This document shows, piece by piece, positions 20,799 to 29,736 of a stretch of 64,000 nucleotides of DNA. The DNA is from Acidobacteriota bacterium (GTDB lineage Bacteria > Acidobacteriota > Terriglobia > Terriglobales > Acidobacteriaceae). Under the pieces are notes generated by a model, which was not told where the DNA came from, searched no databases, and worked only from the letters and a program-made list of their open reading frames with translations. Numbering within the stretch: position 1 is the first letter of the stretch; every line of letters begins with the position of its first letter. The position numbers and the translations under genes are program-made. Location: NCBI GenBank assembly GCA_018268895.1, contig JAFDVP010000012.1, forward strand, positions 310,001 through 374,000, given 5' to 3'.

Positions 20799-21580
20799 AT
20801 AAAGACCTGACAAGAGTCGACCCCTGGAGCAGACTCACGCAGTGGACCACGGCGCGAATTGCGACAGGGCGCGCTGGCGTGAGTACGCCAACGTCTCCAT
20901 TGCTTGCATTCAACAGCGACCATGCGCTCGCGCGCGATGCCATCTATACGTCGCTGAACGTTGCAGGACTGAAACAATCTTTTCAACATGCCGGATTTGA
21001 AACACTCACTGTGACCAGTCGTGCGCGCAGCCGGACGGAGTACCTCCGGCGTCCCGACCTCGGGCGTTTGCTTGAGCCAACCTCGGCCGAGGCGTTGCGA
21101 CGAGTGCAGAAGCCTTCGCCCCATCTGTTGACAGTGGTTGTAGCCGATGGGCTTTCTGCTCTTGCGCCGATGACGCATGCACTGCCACTTCTCGACTCAC
21201 TGCGCGGCAGTCTCGCCGAGTGGGTGCTTGATCCAATTGTTCTCGCGACCGAGGCGCGTGTGGCGCTTGGTGACGAGATCGGAGAGATTCGCGGAGCGGA
21301 AGCCGTGCTGGTGCTTATTGGCGAGCGGCCAGGGCTGAAATCGCCAGACAGCCTGGGGGCCTATCTGACTTATCGTCCGCGCATAGGCCGCATGGATTCA
21401 GAGCGCAACTGCGTGTCGAACATTCGCCCGGAGGGTCTCGGCTACACAGAGGCAGCATTTCGACTGGTTCATCTGCTGGATCGCGCCCGGATACTGGGAA
21501 CCACGGGAGTGGCATTGAAGGACAATAGCGATGACATGCCGAATGCTCCTTCAAAAGGAATACTGGCGGAGCCAGTCTAA
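20795..21580 (+). CDS. eutC: Ethanolamine ammonia-lyase small subunit
   Basis: A 261-residue cobalamin-binding partner of EutB, with family blocks RIATGRAGVSTPT, VIVVADGLSA-like (VVVADGLSA), GERPGLKSPDSLGAYLTY and MDSERNCVSNIRPEGL. It lacks the longer N-terminal tail of the enterobacterial protein (about 295 residues), which in that host relates to microcompartment targeting and solubility. This fits the absence of shell genes. It is translationally coupled to eutB by the ATGA overlap. It converges on the second phospholipase C gene. Confidence 0.93.
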   Translation: MNKDLTRVDPWSRLTQWTTARIATGRAGVSTPTSPLLAFNSDHALARDAIYTSLNVAGLKQSFQHAGFETLTVTSRARSRTEYLRRPDLGRLLEPTSAEALRRVQKPSPHLLTVVVADGLSALAPMTHALPLLDSLRGSLAEWVLDPIVLATEARVALGDEIGEIRGAEAVLVLIGERPGLKSPDSLGAYLTYRPRIGRMDSERNCVSNIRPEGLGYTEAAFRLVHLLDRARILGTTGVALKDNSDDMPNAPSKGILAEPV

Positions 21581-21631
21581 TCCGCGGCATTCAACGCGCA
21601 GAAAAACCTGGCACCGCCTCTCTTCCGGCTT

Positions 21632-23965
21632 TTATATCGAATGCCCCATTGCAGGATCGCTATAGCTGGAATTACCGGTCTCGATGCGGCCCGCGTACCG
21701 GGACTCGGCATTGAAACCAGTCTGCTTTACTGAAAAGTCATACCATCCATGTTGCTTTGAGAGATTCAGGACAACGGACGACTCGGCACCGGCCGCAATC
21801 TTCACGTTCTGCGTGCCAGTTTTATACGACTCGTCGCGTACGTCCACAACGATAGGGGATTGCCCGTTGTTCTTAAGCTTCAGCTCTATGTTGCCGGTCA
21901 GAGAGGAGCTTTTCATCTCACACGTGGAGCGCACGGCGAGCACATTCGGTGCAGAATCACCGCGGAAACACCGGTAGAAGCCGTTAGGCCCTACGACCTC
22001 GATCTCATATTTATTGCTCGCGAAGAGATTCATCGGGAAGGCCTGGTGGAGCGTATCGCCCGCCTTGACGGTATAAGTAGCTACAAACATGTCGGAGTTA
22101 TCACCCGCATATTTCTTCGCTCCGCTATCGAGACGCACATTGCGAAGATAGACATTGAAGGGCGATCCCGCAGATCTTGCTCCATGAACAGTATTGGCTG
22201 CCGTCAGATGCAGCTCAAAGTTACCGCTCGCCACGCCGCCGTCTGCGTATAACTCGTATGGCAGGGCGTTTGAAGGGCGAATGCCCTTCTCCTGCCTGGA
22301 AAGCAACGTTGAACCTTTCGTATCCGCGTTGACCTGCGCGATCTCTTCACGGCTGAGCTTCTTGAAGTTAGAGGGAAGCTCTTTGTACTTCGCCATCTGA
22401 ATCGTCTTGAGGACCTTGTCGCGTTCCAGGAAAGGCAGCTCTGCCTTCTCGCCGTCAAAGGGGCGGAAGACGGAAGTGAGATCGCCGGAAACGGTGCGAC
22501 GCCATGGGCTGATGTTTGTCTCGCGCAACTGTTTGCCGTACTTGCGAGCGATAAAGGTTTCGAGGAACTGCAACGTAGAGCTGTGCTCGCAGAGCTGTGA
22601 GTTGACCCAGCCGCCGCGCGTCCATGGAGAAGCAACGATGAGTGGAACGCGATAGCCAAGCCCGATGGGGCCGCTCCGGGCATCGCGCTCTGGAACACCC
22701 TGACGTAGCTCGTCCTGAACATAGGTGTATTCAAGACCGGTATCGATTCCAGCGGAGGCGCGTCCGGTAGCACGGTTCTTCGGATCTGCGGCTACGAATG
22801 AAGGTGCATGGTCGAAGTAACCGTCGTTCTCATCGTAGGTATAGATGAGAATTGTCTTTTTCCAGACCTCAGGGTTCTTTGTCAGGATGTCAACGATCTC
22901 GGAGACCCACCATCCTCCAAACCAGGGGGCCGTGGGATGGTCGGAGAACTTCTCTGGTGGCGCCAGCCAGGAGACCGTCGGGAGCTTGCCGTGGTCGACG
23001 TCGTAACGGAACTGGTGGAGCACGTCGCCCTTCGGGGCCTTCATCTCAATCTTCTTTCCATCAATCTCGAATTGCAGCGTATCGAGATTGTGATAGTTTT
23101 TGTCGGCAGCATTCGTAACGAAAGCGCGCTTTTGCAGGTCGGAGTTTCCTGTCTCTGAGTGGTAGGCACCGAACATTTCGAGAACGTTACAACCGAAGTT
23201 CGAAAGCCATTGATGCTCTTCCGGAGATAGGTTTGAGCCATGCGTCAGTTCATTTTGATAGAACTTCCAGTCGATGCCGGCATCCTGCAACCGCTCAGGG
23301 AACGTCTTCCAGACCATGCCGCCTTTGCTGAGCTCGGGATTGCGCATGAAAACAAGTGAATCAGTACTCTGCTTGTCGCGTACCGTACCAGTCATAAAGA
23401 TGCTGCGATTTGGCGTGGTGCTGGTCATCGCGCCGCAATAGTGCTGGTCACACACGGTGAAGGCATCGGCCAGCGCATAGTGGAAGGGCAGATCTTCGCG
23501 CGTGTAATGCCCCATCGTCAGCGGAACAGGCGCATACTGCGCGTGGTGCGAGCGCTTGGCGTCGATCCATCCATTGTGGTGACCTCGGTTCCAGGCGTCG
23601 ACCTGAGACTCCCGGGAGTGGGGAATCGATCCCATCCATGTTGCCTTTGTGTCCTTGATATCCAGACGGAAAGGCGGGTACGTCTCTCCGGCCATGCTGG
23701 TCTGTAGAAAGACACTGTTGCCATTGGCCTGACGGATGGCACGCGGGTCGTTGAAACCGCGCACACCCTGCAGAGTTCCCAGAACATGATCGAAAGACCG
23801 GTTCTCCTGCATCACGATGACGATGTGCTCGGCATCCAGGTAGGTTGAGCCCTTCTCGGGAGTGATGGCGAAGGCTCGCTGCACCGACTCCGGCACAACA
23901 CCCGATGCTCCGGCCAGACCGCTGAGCATCGCTACCTTCTTAATAAAATCGCGCCTTGATTGCAT
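21632..23965 (-). CDS. Secreted phospholipase C, second copy
   Basis: 777 residues, paralogous to the gene at 10900-13026. A Tat signal (QSRRDFIKKVAMLSG) is followed by the catalytic phosphoesterase domain with ENRSFDHVLG (about residue 55) and DENDGYFDH (about 382), and then two C-terminal DUF756-type domains from about residue 565. It is about 70 residues longer than the first copy, mainly from insertions in the catalytic domain, so substrate preference may differ. It is the last gene of a four-gene minus-strand operon (LTD protein, NHL lipoprotein, TonB receptor, phospholipase) whose leader contains a terminator next to glpP. Confidence 0.92.
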   Translation of the reverse strand: MQSRRDFIKKVAMLSGLAGASGVVPESVQRAFAITPEKGSTYLDAEHIVIVMQENRSFDHVLGTLQGVRGFNDPRAIRQANGNSVFLQTSMAGETYPPFRLDIKDTKATWMGSIPHSRESQVDAWNRGHHNGWIDAKRSHHAQYAPVPLTMGHYTREDLPFHYALADAFTVCDQHYCGAMTSTTPNRSIFMTGTVRDKQSTDSLVFMRNPELSKGGMVWKTFPERLQDAGIDWKFYQNELTHGSNLSPEEHQWLSNFGCNVLEMFGAYHSETGNSDLQKRAFVTNAADKNYHNLDTLQFEIDGKKIEMKAPKGDVLHQFRYDVDHGKLPTVSWLAPPEKFSDHPTAPWFGGWWVSEIVDILTKNPEVWKKTILIYTYDENDGYFDHAPSFVAADPKNRATGRASAGIDTGLEYTYVQDELRQGVPERDARSGPIGLGYRVPLIVASPWTRGGWVNSQLCEHSSTLQFLETFIARKYGKQLRETNISPWRRTVSGDLTSVFRPFDGEKAELPFLERDKVLKTIQMAKYKELPSNFKKLSREEIAQVNADTKGSTLLSRQEKGIRPSNALPYELYADGGVASGNFELHLTAANTVHGARSAGSPFNVYLRNVRLDSGAKKYAGDNSDMFVATYTVKAGDTLHQAFPMNLFASNKYEIEVVGPNGFYRCFRGDSAPNVLAVRSTCEMKSSSLTGNIELKLKNNGQSPIVVDVRDESYKTGTQNVKIAAGAESSVVLNLSKQHGWYDFSVKQTGFNAESRYAGRIETGNSSYSDPAMGHSI

Positions 23966-24002
23966 CTCAACTTCTCCTCTAGAGAAAACGGGTAAGGGTA
24001 AT

Positions 24003-27000
24003 TTAGAAGATCAGACGCGCCTGTATCTGGCCGATACGCCCAGGACCATACGTGCTGGTGATACGGCCGAACGATGTGGAACAGCATGTCATGCCAGGCA
24101 CGGTGAAGTTCGTTTTATTGAGCACGTTATAGAACTGGCCACGAAACTCCAAACGCAGTTTCTCTGGCAGGTAAAAGGTCTTGTTGATGCCAGCATCCAG
24201 CTGATCGAACGAGTCTCCGCGCAGCAACCCGTTAGGCACATTGCCCCGAGGATCGGAAGTAGTTCCTGACCAATCACCAGAAGCAGATACTGGATCAGGC
24301 TTTGCAACAGCGCTTGGGTTGGCTGTCGCGAAGCCAAGCGTGCAACCATAAGTACTGACATAAACCGTATCGCAGAACGCAGCCTCTGGGTGACCGGGGA
24401 TGTGAAGCCGCTTGATAGCGATGCTACGCAGTGATGTATAAGGAACACCGGTAACACTGCCCTTTGCGTCGTCTACTGCAAAATATGGGCGGTATTGCAC
24501 CCCACCCGAATTGGATAGTTGCTGCACGCCCGATGGCGTGAAGTTTGGCGTTAGCGCAGGACCGGAATGATATTGATTGTAGGCAGTAATCTGCCATCCA
24601 CCGATCAGGTTGTTCATCAGCGGACCCGCTTTGCGCCACAGTTTTCCTCCACGTCCGATTGGAACCTTCCAGTTCACGGCAGTATTGTTGAGAATCGGCG
24701 TGTCATACTGCAACGGGCCGTAATCGTTCCGCTGGAAAGCATAGTAGTCCTGTGGACTGCCGGAGAAGCCGCGCGAAGAGGTCAGGGAATCGCCTACATT
24801 GCCGAAGGAGCGAGCCCACGTAAGGGCATTGAGTATCCATAAGCCGTACAAGCTTTTTTGCTCAAATCGCGCCTGGAGGCCATTGTAGTTGCTCATACCC
24901 CCATTGAAGGTCTCCGTGACATCGCCAATGTTGCTATAGGGACGGACGAAATTTCCACTCAGATCTTTACCCAACTCCGGGCGCCGCTGGTTGTAAGTCC
25001 CAACCTCCTGCAACTTCAAGCCGTGATTGCCGACATAAGCGACCTCGACAACGCGATTCTTACCGGCGCTTGCCTGAACTCCGAAGTACCAACTCTGCAC
25101 ATAAGGGTCACGGTAGTTACGCGGAAGCCACTTTACTGTCGAGGTAAAGAGATTGAAGTTTGCCGGGGAGGCCATTCCCTGTGGAAACCCGGTATCCAGC
25201 GTATACAACGTCGGTGTTGGTTTAGTCGTTGATGAACTGGTGAACTTCGGCACCTGGTTGTAAACGGCCGCGTTCATCTGAGGACCATTGACCGCCAGGT
25301 TGTCCGCTTCGCCGGAGCGCGTGTAATGCATATAACCAATACCGTAACCGCCGCGCAGCACCATTTTCGTATTTGGGGAGTAGGCGAATCCGAAGCGCGG
25401 CATGAAATCATTCAGATCGGGATCGATAAGCTGTTTCTGATAGGCAGAACCAGAGGCGGCAGCACGTATCAACTGGCCGTTATACGGCGTATTGGCCGGA
25501 TCGAAGTTCGTCAGGCGACCGTCCTTCTCGTAGAAGTGCGAAGCATACTCATAACGCAGGCCAATATTCAGAGTGAGCTTTGGCAGAATCCTCCAGTCGT
25601 CCTGAAAGAAAGCTGAATGGCCGCCCTGGCGGATATGAGCAACAAAGTAGGTTGTCAGGTCTATTTCGTTCGGCACGCCGAAGAGGAAGTCGCTGATGGT
25701 ATATCCGGTAAATGCGCTCTGAAACTCCATGTCGCCATAGATAGGGTTCACATCCTGCACCGTCTGGCGCAGATATCCGAACTCATATCCCGCCTTGAAG
25801 TTGTGAACTCCGTGAAGCCACGAGTAAGTAATCTTAGGGTTGAGGAAGAACGGATATTGCCACTGCGGGTTAGTGGCCTGTCGTCCAATGCCGCTATATC
25901 CATTGAGTCCTATGGTGATCAGTCCTCCCCACACCTTAGGATCGGTCGGTACACCCTGGATACCGAAGGTGCGGGGATCTCCAAGCGTGTAGGGGTGCTT
26001 GCCGCCCTTAGTGAAGGAGGCTCCGAGGCGCGCCTCCAGCAACTGCGCCGATCCGATCTGGCGAGTCAGGCCAAGCGCAACCTGCTGGTTGATGGTACGG
26101 AAGTAGCCATTTCCTCCGCCAATCGGCGAAGGCAGGATTGGACCGTCCAAGTCGTGCTCTTTTGACTGGCTGACGCGCAGGAAGCTGGACATACGCGGAG
26201 TCCACTGCGCATCGATACGAAGATCTTCCTTGTCGTAACTGTTTATAAAGCGTTGCAGCGAAGACCAGTTGCTGGAAATGGACGCTGCGCCTGCGCCGTT
26301 GTTATTGGGAAGAGGAAATGCATCGAGAATGGACAGTGCGATGGGCGACAACGCACCGCGTGGCAAAGGGCGATCTGAAGCATACTTCTCGCCAGTAAAC
26401 GGGTTTGTCACTGCCGTTGTGTTGGCCGTCGCGTTGGGTGAGGCGATGAGCTGGTGGTCGCTGAGCTTGAAGATGTTCGCCTGGTTTACCGTCTGGCGCA
26501 CCTGGCGGAGGCCTTCGTAATCGGCGAAGAAGAAGAACTTGTCGCGCAGGATGGGGCCGCCGATATTGCCGCCGAACTGGTTGCGAATCAGCGTCGTTCG
26601 GCTGGTCGCGCCCGCGTTGCTTGCGGCCTTGAAGAACCCATTGGCATTGGCGACTGTGTTACGCAGCGACTCATAGACGGTGCCGTGGAACTTATTGGTG
26701 CCTTGCTTGAAGGCGACGTTGATCGTGCCTCCCGCCGCGCGCCCATACTCGGCGCCAGGTATTGTCGTCACGATCGAAAACTGCGTGATGTTGTATTGCG
26801 ACGGATTGATGACCTGGTTGGAGAAACCCTGGTTGGACGTGCCGTGTGCGTTGTTGTCCATGCCATCGAGCAGGTAGTTGTTGTAAGTCGAGCGCTGGCC
26901 ATTGATGTTGTAGGACCCTTCGCGCACCGTGCTGCTGGTGCCCAGATCCTGCCCGGCCGCGTCCTGCGTCACACCTGAGGCGAGCGGCAACAGGTCGCTA

Positions 27001-27461
27001 TAGTTCATATCTTTCAGCGGAAAAGCTTCGATCGCATCGTCGGTAAGCACCTGCTGCTTCTGGCTGGAGGCCGTCTCTAGTACCAACTGGTCCGACTGCA
27101 CCGTGACAGTCTCCGATGCACCGAGCGACATCTTCAGATTGACGCTCTGGTTGGTTCCAACCAGCAGATGCACATTTTCCGTAATGGCGTCGTTGAAGCC
27201 AGCCATGCTTGCAACAATTTTGTAAACACCTGCACGGAGCGCCGGTACCGTGTATTCGCCGGCCTTGTCGGTCACGCGGCTAATCGCAACATTGGTGTCG
27301 ACGTTGGTCACCGTCACCGTAGCACCGACCAGCACAGCACCTGTTGAGTCGGTAACTCTTCCGAGGATCGAGGATGTCTCAAACTGGGCATAGGAGCGCC
27401 CGGCGCACAGAAGCATCACGGTCAGCATCAGCGCCAGCGAGAGCAGTTTTTTGAGTTGCAT
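24003..27461 (-). CDS. TonB-dependent receptor, Oar-like, second copy
   Basis: 1152 residues from the ATG at 27461, chosen because TGGAGG lies 11 bases upstream and the signal peptide (KKLLSLALMLTVMLLCAGRSYAQ) begins there. The longer frame to 27548 would overlap the preceding gene. Carboxypeptidase-regulatory domain (ILGRVTDSTGAVLVGATVTV, about residues 32-115), plug, and a barrel ending in aromatic QARLIF. It is paired with the phospholipase C downstream (37-base gap), in the same arrangement as the other copy. It probably imports or senses products of that enzyme at the outer membrane; this is inference from context. Confidence 0.9.
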   Translation of the reverse strand: MQLKKLLSLALMLTVMLLCAGRSYAQFETSSILGRVTDSTGAVLVGATVTVTNVDTNVAISRVTDKAGEYTVPALRAGVYKIVASMAGFNDAITENVHLLVGTNQSVNLKMSLGASETVTVQSDQLVLETASSQKQQVLTDDAIEAFPLKDMNYSDLLPLASGVTQDAAGQDLGTSSTVREGSYNINGQRSTYNNYLLDGMDNNAHGTSNQGFSNQVINPSQYNITQFSIVTTIPGAEYGRAAGGTINVAFKQGTNKFHGTVYESLRNTVANANGFFKAASNAGATSRTTLIRNQFGGNIGGPILRDKFFFFADYEGLRQVRQTVNQANIFKLSDHQLIASPNATANTTAVTNPFTGEKYASDRPLPRGALSPIALSILDAFPLPNNNGAGAASISSNWSSLQRFINSYDKEDLRIDAQWTPRMSSFLRVSQSKEHDLDGPILPSPIGGGNGYFRTINQQVALGLTRQIGSAQLLEARLGASFTKGGKHPYTLGDPRTFGIQGVPTDPKVWGGLITIGLNGYSGIGRQATNPQWQYPFFLNPKITYSWLHGVHNFKAGYEFGYLRQTVQDVNPIYGDMEFQSAFTGYTISDFLFGVPNEIDLTTYFVAHIRQGGHSAFFQDDWRILPKLTLNIGLRYEYASHFYEKDGRLTNFDPANTPYNGQLIRAAASGSAYQKQLIDPDLNDFMPRFGFAYSPNTKMVLRGGYGIGYMHYTRSGEADNLAVNGPQMNAAVYNQVPKFTSSSTTKPTPTLYTLDTGFPQGMASPANFNLFTSTVKWLPRNYRDPYVQSWYFGVQASAGKNRVVEVAYVGNHGLKLQEVGTYNQRRPELGKDLSGNFVRPYSNIGDVTETFNGGMSNYNGLQARFEQKSLYGLWILNALTWARSFGNVGDSLTSSRGFSGSPQDYYAFQRNDYGPLQYDTPILNNTAVNWKVPIGRGGKLWRKAGPLMNNLIGGWQITAYNQYHSGPALTPNFTPSGVQQLSNSGGVQYRPYFAVDDAKGSVTGVPYTSLRSIAIKRLHIPGHPEAAFCDTVYVSTYGCTLGFATANPSAVAKPDPVSASGDWSGTTSDPRGNVPNGLLRGDSFDQLDAGINKTFYLPEKLRLEFRGQFYNVLNKTNFTVPGMTCCSTSFGRITSTYGPGRIGQIQARLIF

Positions 27462-27544
27462 GTTCGGTGTTACCTCCAGATCGACGCGGCACGGTTCTAC
27501 TTTGAGTGTTTGTTTTTCGCGGTCTAAGAGCTTGCGGCGCAACA

Positions 27545-29710
27545 TCACGGCATCACGCCAGGCTTGCCGACCGCCTTCAATGGAACGGTGGGCGCAGCAA
27601 GGCCAATGATCTGCACCATGCGGCCGCCACCGGAGTTTCCATAGCTGGCAACCCAGACCGAGCCTGTTGAGTCGATCGCCAGATCCAGCTTTGTGCTCAT
27701 GCCGGTGCTGCAGACCTGAACTGTACTGGTAGAGCTGCCCGTTCCAGTTGTTGTTCCCGCGTTGTAGCAGGAGTAGTAGGAGTTAGTCGCTCCACTGGAA
27801 GGCATGTACTGGTACAGATAGGTGCCCGTCGTGTTATCGAGATACCAGACGGAGCCTGCACCGTCGATGTCGAGAAAGCGGGAAGCCGCTGCCGGGTTGG
27901 CTGTGACCTTCGCAGCGTTCAGTACAGCCGAAGAGCCAGATCCGGTGACCGTAGCCTTATAGATACCGCTGCCAGTACCGTTCGTTACAAGATAGGCATT
28001 GCCGCTCGCGTCGGGTGCGATGCCATAAGCTCCCGAACCGGAGGCCGTCGCAAACTTCAGACCTGCGGTATATGCCGGCGCGGATGCCGTTCCGGTATTT
28101 GGGAAATAGGCAGCCTGCGCCGTCGACGAGCTATTGCCCGCAACCCAGATATTGTTATTACTGTCAGGACGTATTTGAAGAAGCGGAAGAGTCGAAGACG
28201 GAACCACTGGGAAGGTGGCTTCTGCATATGACGATCCGTTACGCACGAGCTCATGCAGATTCTGCCCCGTTGCGGTATTGGAGCCATACCAGACATTTCC
28301 CAGTGAATCCACTGCAACTCCATAGAGCGTAGTGGAGGTAGAAGGATAGCGCTGGATTAAATTGCCGCTGGCGGCGTCCATCTCCTGCACAAATGCGCTC
28401 GCAGCGGTTGTGCTTCCATTGGCGATCCAGATATGGCCGAGGGCATCGGCAGCGATGGCCCGCGGCGATGTAAGGTTCTTTGTGTCGGTATTGGCTGTCC
28501 ACAGGGTAGTACCGTTGCTGGCCAGCGCAATCACATTGCCCGCAGTGCTAGTGGAGGCATTGGGATTGGAGAAGTACACATTGTCGTTCGCGTCCACGGT
28601 CACATAGCTGGGATATGTCGAGCCCTGCCCGGTGGAAGTTGCTCCATAGCCAGCAAGGTAGTAGATGGCGACGCTCCAATCCGTGGCCGAACCGCCACCA
28701 GTGCCAAAGCTGGTAAGCGCGGGGACATAGACGCCGGCATTGATCTGTTGCGATCCGGTCTGCGTGGTGTATGGAATTGGCGTCAGAGTGAAATCAAGGA
28801 TCGGCTGGGCGTTATTTGCGGGATAGCGCGCAATGTTCAACATCGCCTGCAGTGAATTGGAAGGCGCGGTACCCCCTGGAGGCGTGGCCAACTGGAACAG
28901 CTTGTTGCAGTAGCTGAAGTCCCCCGATTGCGTTCCACCCATGGTGCACAGATATTGTGCATAGGCCAGCGAGTTCAACTCCTGCACCGGCACGAGTCCA
29001 CCGCCGACTCCGTCTTTGCTGCCATTGGTGTATTGCGGAAAGTTGCCCACCTTGTACGGCGAAAGATTGTTGGCATTGAGAAATGCGTGAGCCAGTCCTG
29101 CATAGTTGCCGGGGCTTCCCGCACCGCTGGTGCCCGCATAGTTGGTTGCCGGTGCGGTCACGTTGACGGTGGTGCCGTTCAGGCTCATGAAGTTCCGGAG
29201 CGCCCAGACCGCCGCGACCGTGGAAGCCTCATTGGTCACAATCGATGTGACGTTGTTCGACACCGCCGTCGAGCCAAGAAGCGAACAGTCACCGATCGCC
29301 GTCATCATCAGCGAGTTTGGATTGTTGACGAGCGTGGTGGAGAGCGATGCCGACGGATACGGGGTGCCGGCCTCCGCCGTTACATAGAGTTGGTCAGGAC
29401 TGGAGCAGCTTAGCCCCGTAACGCTCCAGCCGCCGGTAGTATTCGCTGTCACAGTAGTCAGCAGCTTGGCCGTACCGGTATAGCCACCGTTTGCGGCAAC
29501 ACCGTTAGATTGTGTTGCGTAGACCTTCACCGTTGCGCCGGCCATGTAATTGCGGCCCGCAAAGACCTGCCCTTGCAGCTTGACGGGGCTGCTGTAATTC
29601 GTCGAAGGCGACGATTGGCTAACTGCGCACCCTGCCAGCACGGCGAGAGTCAAACTGGCCAGCCCTGCGGCGATCGGGCGAACATATGCCGAGCGGAAAT
29701 TCCTTTGCAT
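27545..29710 (-). CDS. NHL-repeat-type beta-propeller lipoprotein
   Basis: 721 residues from the ATG at 29710; the frame is open for five more codons upstream. The N-terminus is a lipoprotein signal with the lipobox LAGC (AGLASLTLAVLAGCAVSQ). An Ig-like or peptidase-associated stretch (GQVFAGRNYMAGATVKVYA) follows. From about residue 370 there is a propeller with repeats of the form VTVDANDNVYFSNP, AIAADALGHIWIANG, AVDSLGNVWYGS and DSTGSVWVASYG, as in NHL/Vgb-type streptogramin-lyase-like propellers. It would be anchored at the cell surface or in the periplasm. No catalytic residues can be named. It sits between the LTD protein and the TonB receptor in the operon. Confidence 0.82.
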   Translation of the reverse strand: MQRNFRSAYVRPIAAGLASLTLAVLAGCAVSQSSPSTNYSSPVKLQGQVFAGRNYMAGATVKVYATQSNGVAANGGYTGTAKLLTTVTANTTGGWSVTGLSCSSPDQLYVTAEAGTPYPSASLSTTLVNNPNSLMMTAIGDCSLLGSTAVSNNVTSIVTNEASTVAAVWALRNFMSLNGTTVNVTAPATNYAGTSGAGSPGNYAGLAHAFLNANNLSPYKVGNFPQYTNGSKDGVGGGLVPVQELNSLAYAQYLCTMGGTQSGDFSYCNKLFQLATPPGGTAPSNSLQAMLNIARYPANNAQPILDFTLTPIPYTTQTGSQQINAGVYVPALTSFGTGGGSATDWSVAIYYLAGYGATSTGQGSTYPSYVTVDANDNVYFSNPNASTSTAGNVIALASNGTTLWTANTDTKNLTSPRAIAADALGHIWIANGSTTAASAFVQEMDAASGNLIQRYPSTSTTLYGVAVDSLGNVWYGSNTATGQNLHELVRNGSSYAEATFPVVPSSTLPLLQIRPDSNNNIWVAGNSSSTAQAAYFPNTGTASAPAYTAGLKFATASGSGAYGIAPDASGNAYLVTNGTGSGIYKATVTGSGSSAVLNAAKVTANPAAASRFLDIDGAGSVWYLDNTTGTYLYQYMPSSGATNSYYSCYNAGTTTGTGSSTSTVQVCSTGMSTKLDLAIDSTGSVWVASYGNSGGGRMVQIIGLAAPTVPLKAVGKPGVMP

Positions 29711-29736
29711 TGCTTCTTCTCCCACTGGTCCCTGCC

